A stretch of 64,000 nt of DNA from assembly GCA_003117195.1 (NCBI GenBank), contig BDSI01000006.1, positions 1,703,987 to 1,767,986 on the forward strand, in the 5' to 3' direction. Below the pieces are notes generated by a model that worked only from the letters and a program-made list of their open reading frames with translations, was not told where the DNA came from and ran no database searches. Positions 56,889 to 64,000 of the stretch are shown here, piece by piece. The DNA comes from Eudorina sp. 2006-703-Eu-15. Lineage: Eukaryota > Chlorophyta > Chlorophyceae > Chlamydomonadales > Volvocaceae. Positions within the stretch are counted from its first letter, which is position 1. The number at the start of each line of letters is the position of its first letter. A program made the position numbers and the translations under genes.

Positions 56889-59800
56889 TCACCCACGCGG
56901 GGACGCAGGGGGAGAGTCGACGTCCAGGGGAGCATTCAAGACAACACGCCCATTCACATTGCATAGGAACGGGTGTTGAGAGGGAACGGAACCCCAATTC
57001 CGAGGGGCCAGTCCCAGGGCGGCGAAGGAAGCGAGGCGGGCCCAAAAGTCAGCAGCCACCTCAACCGTGATCGCCGCGAGACGCCCCCGCAGCAGGGGGG
57101 TACGCTGGTCCCACACATTGTACATGCGTTGGCGGCCGCGCTCCAGGGCCGCCAAGGCCGCCAGGGCCACGACATCCCAGACTGGCGGATGCAAACCCGG
57201 CGGGCAGACCACAAGCCACAGGTGGTGCCGCTGAAGACCCGAACCGAGCCGCCCGATCGACGCCCCCAACGCCAGCCCTAACACCTCCCGCAGCGACTGC
57301 GCAACAGGGCAATCCCAGAAAAGGTGCCGCCGAACCCAGCACGATCCCGATCCCGAAATGGCCGCGCCACAGGGGCAGCAGGCCGCTGCACGGAGGCGCG
57401 GTCCGCCTGGCCGCGCCGCGCTGGCCGAAACAGCGGGGAAGCCCGCGACCCCATGCACCGCCAGCCGCCAGAGGGGCTCCTTGTGGCCGTTTTCCCACCG
57501 CAGGCGCCAAAGCCTGCGCAGGGTGCTGCGGAAGTCGGCCAGGGCGGATGGCGGCACCGGCAACTGCCCATATGCATCCGCAATATAAGCCAGGTGCCGG
57601 TCCGCCAGGTCCTGCAGGGAAGGGCCGAGCTGTAAGGCCGTGGCAGTCTTGACTGTGAGGCGCAGCAGTGGCACAGGAGGTCCGGCCGGCGGGCGCCACA
57701 CAAATCCGCGAAGCAGCGCACGCCAGGCCTCCATCTCGGTCGGGGCGGCGGCCGCGCCCCGGAGGACCTCCCGGGCGGCCGCCACCCAGCTAGCGGGTAG
57801 GCGCTGCAGGAGGGCGCCCAAGTCGTCCAAAACCTGCACGCCCGAGATGTCCAGAGCCGCCCCCAGCTCGCTGTAGCCGAGGACACCGCGGAGGGCACAA
57901 CGCCGGAGCTCCAGCGTACACCCCCGGAGAACACGGGGGGAGAGAGGACCACCCCGCTGCCGAGCGGCAGCGAGGCTACTGCGCGCGGCTGCCAGCGAAC
58001 GCCAGCAGCGGAGCGCGGTCCCGATGGTGGTGAGACCCCGCAGGGCGAAGAGGACGGGGAAGTGGGCCTCCAGGCAGCGCCCGTCGGCCGCCCGGAGGGC
58101 AGGGTTGCCCCACAGGGGCGCACTGTAGCACCAGGGGCCCGCCATGGAGTCCGGGTGGAGCAGAGCCGGTGGGCCCAGGGGGGATAGGGCGCTGAGGAGG
58201 CGCCGGAAGGCGGGGCTGGCTGCCGGCGGCTCCACCCCCAGAACCAGGCCGTCATGTGGCGCGAGCAGGCACAGAGGGTGTGCCGCGGGGTGACATCGTC
58301 GGAGGAGGCGGAGGACCAGCGCCGGCCAGGGGGGGTCCGCCGGGAGGAGGCCCGAGGCGCCCAGGACACAGCGCACCGCCGCCATCGCGTGACGAGCCTG
58401 AACATGGGCCCGCAGCGGGAGGAGGCCGAACCCTCCGAGCGCCGGCGGTAGGGCCAGCGTGTCGAGGCCCACGCCCGGGAGTCGGGAGTGGGGAATCACG
58501 GCGTGCAGGCTGGGAGGTACGGCGCGGTCGACCACGGCCGCGACAGAGGCTTGCAGACGCTCCACCACCGCGCGGGCCGGGAGGCCCTGGAATTCGAGGT
58601 GGTAGAGGGCCTTGCTGAGGGCATAGCCCGAAGCGGCGGCGGCGCGGCCAAAGGTAGACAGGGGGAGGCGGGCCACGCGTTCCAGGGCGGCGAGGACCCC
58701 GGTGAAGTCCACAGGCGGCACCATAGTGTCATTGCGGAAGCAGACCCCCAGGGTCCGGGCCTGTTCCACCGTGCGGGGTTGCACCGGCGCCACTGCCACC
58801 GCCGACGGCGCCGCCGCCACGGCAGGGGCTGGGGCGGCGGCCGGGCCGGGGCTGGCGGCGGCAGCAGGGGCGGCAGGTGACGGCGGGGCCCCACGGCGGA
58901 GGAGTGCCGAAAAGGTGGTGGCGATGGCGGCCGGTAGGCGACGGAGGGCGGCCAGGAGCGCCACGGCGGCGGCAGGGGGCGGGGGGGAGGGGGAGGCAGC
59001 TGCCGAGGACTCCGGTAGCGCCACGCCAGGGGCCGGTGCGGCGGAGGGAGGTGCTGCGGCGGCAGCCCCCGCCGGTGGGGCGGGGGCGCCGACATGAAGG
59101 AGCTCGACCTTGCCCAGGTTGAGCCGCTGCCCAGACGCAAGCCGAAAGACATCCATGACCGCCAAGAAGTCAGGGAGCTGAGTGGCGAGGGCCAGCAGCG
59201 GGGTGCAGTCGTCGGCGTACTGGGACGCCGTGACACGGCGGCTGCCGAAGCACAGGCCAACACCCCGGGACTTCAGCCACGCGAGGAGGGCTTGCCCGAC
59301 CGCTAGGTAGAGCAGGGGTGCGAGGGGGCAGCCCTGGCGGACTCCCGACGTGATGGGCACGCGCTGGGAGCGATGTCCGTTGACCACTGCTGTGGCCCCC
59401 GTGGCGGTGTGGAGTCGCTGCACCCACCGTAGGAAGCCCGGGCCGACCCCCAAGGCCGCCAGGCAGTCCAGCAGGAAGCCGCGGTCCACCGTGTCGTACG
59501 CCTTGTAGAAGTCGAGGAAGACTGCCAGCACGGCGCGCTGCTCCGCCCGCAGGAGCTCGGGGAGGAGCTGCAGGAGCCACACGTTGTCAGCGATGCGGCG
59601 GGACCGAAGGAAGGCTGTTTGCTCGGCGTCAATTGTGGCATCGAACACGGGGAGGAGACGGCGCGCCAGCACCCGTGCGAGGGTACGGTAGTCCGTGTCC
59701 AGCAGCGTGATGGGGCGGTAGTTGGCCGGGCACGTGGGGTCACCCGACTTCGGGAGGGAGGAGATGACCCCATCCAGGAACCCGGCAGGCACATCCCCCG

Positions 59801-61465
59801 TACAGCCGATCGCCGTGTACACCCGGGCAAGCAGCGGCGCGAAGACGTCCGGGAAGGCCTGGTAGAGTTCCGCTGGAATGCCATCCGCCCCCGGGGAGCG
59901 GCCAGGGGGCGTGGCGGCGAGAGCGGCGGAGACCTCAGCGCTGGACACCTCCGGCCGCCCCAGAGCGGGGAGGCTGTCTTCAGGGCAGCGCCGGCTGAGC
60001 GCCCGAAGGGCAGCGAGAACCTGGTGGCGCGCGGTGGTCGCCGCCGCAGTGCTGGCGGCGGGCGTGCAGATCCCCTGCCAGAAGGAGGCCATGACCTGCG
60101 GCATGGTTTGCGGGTCGGAGGTAACCCCCCCCGAGGGGCGGCGCAGACCGGAGATCCAGCGGCGCGACGCAGGCGGCCGGAGGAGGGCTGTGAGGGCTGG
60201 GCACGGGCGCTCCCCGTGCGCAGCCACGCGTGCCGCGAGCGGCGGGCGCAAGGACCCGCCGCCCGGAGTGAGGCCACCGCGGCAGCAGAGCGGGCGGAGA
60301 CAGCGCGGGGGGCGGCGGCGGCATCCCCCGCCTCGACCGCGGCCATGGCAGCAGCGGCAGCGGCCCGGGCGTCGACCTCCTCGCGGGCGGCGGACAGCCT
60401 GAGGAAGCGGGCCAGACGGTTGAGCCGGGAGGCGGAGGGCAGCAGCGCCCGCTTGAAGGCGGGCCACCAGCGCAGGAGGCCAGCAGCGTCCGCAGGGGCC
60501 GAATCGGTGGTCTGCCGCAGCCAAGTCCGGAACTGCTCCACCAGGTCCGGATGGTCCAGGAAATGCAGCCGAAGGCGGGGGAGCCCGGGGCCAGGAGGTT
60601 GGGCATCCGGGGCGGCGGCCAGGGACGCGACCACCAGGCGGTGATCGGAGGGGAGTCCGCAGCCCACCTCGCACGAGCGGAGGTACTCAGCGGCACACGG
60701 AGAAACCACCACCCGATCCAGCCGCGAGGCGCCCGCGCGTGGAAGAAGGTGAAGCTCCGCTGGGCCGGGTGGAGGTGGCGGTAGCTGTCGACAAAGCCCG
60801 GGCAAGCAGCGGCGAAGCGGCGGGCCGTCGGGGCATCACAGCTGCGGGTCGAGCCCGAGGTGTCCAGGCTGGGCTCCACGACGAAGTTGAAGTCCGCAGC
60901 CCAGACGTGCATGCCGCCCGCCGCCGCCAGCGGCTGCAGGTACTGGTCAATGAAGGCGCGCTGGAGGGCGGGGTCCGCGGAGGGGAGGTACGCGGAGGCC
61001 AACGTGAACTGGTGGCCACCCCAACTGACAGGAAGGTAGAGGAGGCGGCCAGGCGCTGCAGCAACGGGGGCCGGAGCGCCAGTGGGGAAGGAACACGAGC
61101 CCGCCGCGAGAAGTCGAGAGCGGACAAGGATGGCAACCCCCCCGCATGGGCGACCGCGGTCCGAGACCGTGGCGGGGCACCACCAAGAAGACCAGTCATC
61201 GAACCGTTCCTGGCGACAGACCGTGGTGAGCCGGGTCGACGCCAGCGGGACGTCGGTGTCGGCAACATGGGTCTCCTGGAGGCAGACGATGTCAAGGCCC
61301 TGACGTTCCCAGCACCGCATGAGGGCGGGGAGGCGCGCGTCGGCGCCATGCTCCCCCGACCCAGCAGGCCGCGCACATTGTGGGAGCCCACCCGCAGCGG
61401 GGGGGGCCCGCGGGCGGGCGGCCAGCCGCGGCCGCCCCATTACGCCGACATGTCCGCCTCCCCAT
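56889..61465 (-). CDS. LINE ORF2 (copy 16): APE endonuclease-reverse transcriptase
   Basis: It has the same domains as copy 13. YADD is at 59208-59219. The endonuclease part (LDIVCLQETHVADTDVPLAS, GGVAILVRSRLLAAGSC, WAADFNFVVEPSLD) is read in one frame from about 61,340 to 60,740, so the C run that is short in copy 13 is intact here. Frame changes occur instead at about 61,345-61,400, 60,732 (CCCC reduced to CCC) and 60,306. From 60,300 to the stop at 56889 the frame is open (over 1100 codons), including the whole reverse transcriptase and C-terminus. Confidence 0.8.
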
Positions 61466-63052
61466 CGACGCCGGCAGGGGGAGGGCGAGGGTGGCGAAGG
61501 AGTTGCGGTCGGAGGGCGGCGGTGCCCGCGGCGCGGGCGGGCTGGCCGCCCGGCTGCGCGGCTGAGTCCGCGCGTGAGAAGCACTGCGGGACCGGCCCGA
61601 CCGCCCGGCCGGGCGGAAGCCGTCCGCGTCGGGGTCAGGGGTCAGCCGCTTGCGGCCGGGCAGCACAGGCGGGTCGAGCGGATCCGGCGGGAGCGCAGTA
61701 GGCGCCACCAGCGGCGGCGGGGCAGGCAGAGCCAGCAGCGCCGGAGCGGGCGCCAACGGAAACGCCAGGGCATCGGCCACAGGCGGCGGTGCCGTGGGGG
61801 CCACCAGGGCCGCTGAGGCCGGCGGGGCGTCCGGAGCCGGCGGGGAAAGTGGCGCGTCCGGAACCGGTGGGGCGGGCGGGGCGTCCGGAGCCGGCGGGGC
61901 GGCCGGGGCGCCCGGGGCCGGCGGAGAGGGCGGGGCGCCGGGGCCGGCGGAGAGGGCGGGGGCGGCGGGGCCGGCCGGGCCGCGGAAGCCGCCGGCACGC
62001 CGCCCGGAGGCGGGGAGGCCGAGGGGCCGGGGGGCGGCGGAAGAGCAGCCGTAGCCCGGGCTACATCCGGGCCAACCCCCACCGCGGTCACACCGGCGGC
62101 AGGCCCACCAGGGTTGCCAACCGCCAAGGCGCCACCCGAGGACCCGCCGGCGGCCGCCGCAGGGGCGGCCAAGCCGGCAGACGGGGCGGCGCCAGCGATC
62201 GGCGCGGCGGGCCCGCCAGCCGACCCCCCAGGCACGCCGGCCGGGGGGCGCCTTGCCAGGCGGAGCCAGCCGGGAGCGAACGCACGCCAGCGCGAGGGCG
62301 TGCTCCCGCCGGTACTGGTCGTAGTCCAGCGTGCGGACAAGCAGCACGCCGCCGTCGGGGCCAGGGACGCGGAGCTGGAAGGTCTCCTGCATCGGAAGGG
62401 GCGAGGAGCCCGGGAAGACCCGAACCAGGAAAGCGTGCGCCGAGCGAAGACGGGCCAGCGGGCTGGGTTCCGTGTAGCCGTCCACGGAGACGATCTGGAG
62501 GCCGTCGAACCAGGCCGCGAACTGGGCGCGCACGTGGGGCGCCGCGGTTCCGGCGGGCCAGCCCGTTGTGAGAAGGCAGCGGGGCGCAGGGCCCCCGCCC
62601 TCGGGGGCCTCATCGGCGCCGAAGACCACCCACCGCAGGCCCGGGAAGTTGGCAGCAGGCGGGTCAGTGAGGATGGCCCCATCCGGACCGCAGAGCGCCC
62701 GGAATGCGGGAAGAAGGCGTGCGTGGACGTCCACCTCCACATGCAGGGTGGACATACCGCGCACGACCTCGAGGCGAAGCGGGCTGCCCCAGCCCGGCTC
62801 GGGAAGGCCCTCACGCCGGGCCATGTCTTTCAGCGGCGAAATTTTACTGCCAACAGCTGCAAGAATGCGTCCGCGAATACGGGCGAGGTCCACGACTTTG
62901 ATGTCTGACGCGACTGCATCGAGGCGAACGCGCCGCACGCCGCTGTTGCGCAGCGCGGTCGTGATGTTGGGCAATAAGGGTTGAACTTCTATCAAAGGAA
63001 CGCTCGGCCGGGCCCGGCCGCGAGGCGGGCGCGGCTGATGTGCAGCGGCCAT
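61440..63052 (-). CDS. LINE ORF1 (copy 16)
   Basis: It is nearly identical to ORF1 of copy 13 through the N-terminal domain (MAAAHQPRPPRG to LDYDQYRREHALALACVRS). The Ala/Pro tail is shifted at about 62,220-62,270 and back at about 61,940, and one G fewer at about 61,480 shifts the end. ORF1 stop (61442-61440) and ORF2 ATG (61465-61463) overlap by 26 nt as in copy 13. Confidence 0.68.
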
Positions 63053-63094
63053 GGTGAATCACATGAAGATAATTTGGACGGCACGACGCATCTG

Positions 63095-63410
63095 TGTTTA
63101 GGATTCACGGTTACAAGGGGGACCAACAACCAAGTTGATCGCTCGCCGTACAGGCGTAGACGGACTGTTCATCCTACCCCAGGGGCATGCCCTGCACGAA
63201 GCAAGGAGCCATGCCAAAGAAAAGAAGCCAAGGAACCACCGGACCCAAGCCTTCAAAAGTACGAGCCGCCTAAGGGCAGGAGCAAACTGCGGCCAACAAC
63301 CAGCCTAAAGACACATAGGGCTGCCAACTGAGCACCCAGAACCAGGGCCAACCTCCCGGCCCGGAAGACACAACGCACCGACGCAGCCAAGCCCGCACCA
63401 GAGTACGGGA
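63095..63410 (-). mobile_element. LINE copy 17: 316-bp 3'-UTR fragment
   Basis: It is truncated at GAGTACGGGA. The TCTG joint is the same as before copy 17 itself. Confidence 0.88.
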
Positions 63411-63414
63411 TCTG

Positions 63415-63485
63415 TGTTTAGGATTCACGGTTACAAGGGGGACCAACAACCAAGTTGATCGCTCGCCGTACAGGCGTAGACGGAC
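63415..63485 (-). mobile_element. LINE copy 18: 71-bp 3'-end fragment
   Basis: It is truncated at GGCGTAGACGGAC, with joint TG. Confidence 0.85.
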
Positions 63486-63487
63486 TG

Positions 63488-63520
63488 TGTTTAGGATTCA
63501 CGGTTACAAGGGGGACCAAC
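63488..63520 (-). mobile_element. LINE copy 19: 33-bp 3'-end fragment
   Basis: It is truncated at AAGGGGGACCAAC, with joint TG. Confidence 0.85.
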
Positions 63521-63522
63521 TG

Positions 63523-64000
63523 TGTTTAGGATTCACGGTTACAAGGGGGACCAACAACCAAGTTGATCGCTCGCCGTACAGGCGTAGACGGACTGTTCAT
63601 CCTACCCCAGGGGCATGCCCTGCACGAAGCAAGGAGCCATGCCAAAGAAAAGAAGCCAAGGAACCACCGGACCCAAGCCTTCAAAAGTACGAGCCGCCTA
63701 AGGGCAGGAGCAAACTGCGGCCAACAACCAGCCTAAAGACACATAGGGCTGCCAACTGAGCACCCAGAACCAGGGCCAACCTCCCGGCCCGGAAGACACA
63801 ACGCACCGACGCAGCCAAGCCCGCACCAGAGTACGGGATAAATCAATGACTCATCCAGGGACCACCAGCACCAAGCCAACAAAGAGAAGATCACGAGACC
63901 ACGAGCGCCAACGCAATGGGTGGCGGGACCAGAGGACCCCTACAACCCTCGTAGTTCAGTAAGTCCAGCACGGACACAGTGCGCGGAAGCGGACCCGGCC
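63523..64000 (-). mobile_element. LINE copy 20: 3' UTR, continues beyond the window
   Basis: An alpha-type 3' UTR runs intact to the last base of the window, so the array extends further right. Confidence 0.88.

Larger units (their letters stand above)
56356..63090 (-). mobile_element. LINE copy 16: near full length, about 6.73 kb
   Basis: It has the same architecture as copy 13 but belongs to the beta subfamily (EMEAW; GATTACGAG in the UTR). Its 5' boundary, GGCACGACGCA, coincides with that of copy 13. Confidence 0.88.
39309..64000 (-). mobile_element. Head-to-tail array of one L1-type (Zepp-like) LINE, at least 20 copies
   Basis: Every copy begins on the plus strand with the element's 3' terminus (TTTAGGATTCACGGTTACAA) and runs in the same direction. 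Lengths range from 23 bp to about 6.7 kb, each copy abutting the next with 0-10 extra bases. No other sequence intervenes over 24.7 kb, and the array leaves the window still open. Long copies encode ORF1 and ORF2 (APE endonuclease, reverse transcriptase with YADD, C-terminal CCHC-like motif) on the minus strand. No poly(A) tail is present. Same-orientation, self-nested, 5'-truncated arrays are the pattern described for Zepp of Chlorella and ZeppL of Chlamydomonas centromeres. Confidence 0.85.

Overview
The window is nuclear DNA of a GC-rich green alga, most likely a volvocine (Chlamydomonas/Volvox relative). The signs are many short CAG-bounded exons with G- or C-rich introns, TGTAA polyadenylation signals, Ala/Gly/Pro-rich insertions in conserved proteins, and retroelements of types known from this group. 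No rRNA, tRNA, CRISPR array or prokaryotic operon was seen.

Region 1 (1-33,600) is ordinary gene space with five conserved genes. (a) The 3' half of an ASCC3-type Ski2-like RNA helicase gene (+, 123-7553, 5' end outside the window). (b) A small RIIa/EF-hand protein resembling EFCAB10 (-, 11422-10158). (c) A 13-exon MAPKBP1/WDR62-family WD40 protein (+, 11938-21317), divergent from (b) across a 515-bp gap. (d) APC5, a subunit of the anaphase-promoting complex (+, 22198-29149). (e) A class-IV PLP aminotransferase-like protein (-, about 33600-30186). The exon phases of (b) and (c) close exactly. (a) and (d) each need one base restored in a homopolymer, which looks like consensus error rather than gene decay.

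Region 2 (33,601-39,284) is a junction zone. It holds a proline-coding low-complexity stretch, an internally deleted duplicate of the last ASCC3 exon (about 34901-35180), and a decayed 4-kb element (35318-39284). Its terminal repeats are arranged A1 - coding - B1 - A2 - B2, the split-direct-repeat layout of PAT/Kangaroo-type tyrosine-recombinase retroelements. Its only coding remnant joins half a PHD finger to a methyltransferase-like domain. A complete 292-bp TRIM (tiny LTR retrotransposon, with 49-bp LTRs, PBS, polypurine tract and 5-bp target duplication) is inserted in that ORF. The A2 repeat carries a near-perfect 120-bp palindrome.

Region 3 (39,309-64,000 and beyond) is an uninterrupted array of one L1-type LINE: at least 20 copies, all in the same orientation (coding strand minus), butt-joined head to tail, mostly 5'-truncated. 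Two near-full-length copies (about 6.7 kb each) carry ORF1 and an APE endonuclease/reverse transcriptase ORF2 that overlap by 26 nt. This is the organisation described for Zepp/ZeppL LINE clusters, which mark centromeres in Chlamydomonas and Coccomyxa and a chromosome end in Chlorella. The best reading is that the window crosses from gene-bearing chromosome arm into a Zepp-like, possibly centromeric, LINE array.
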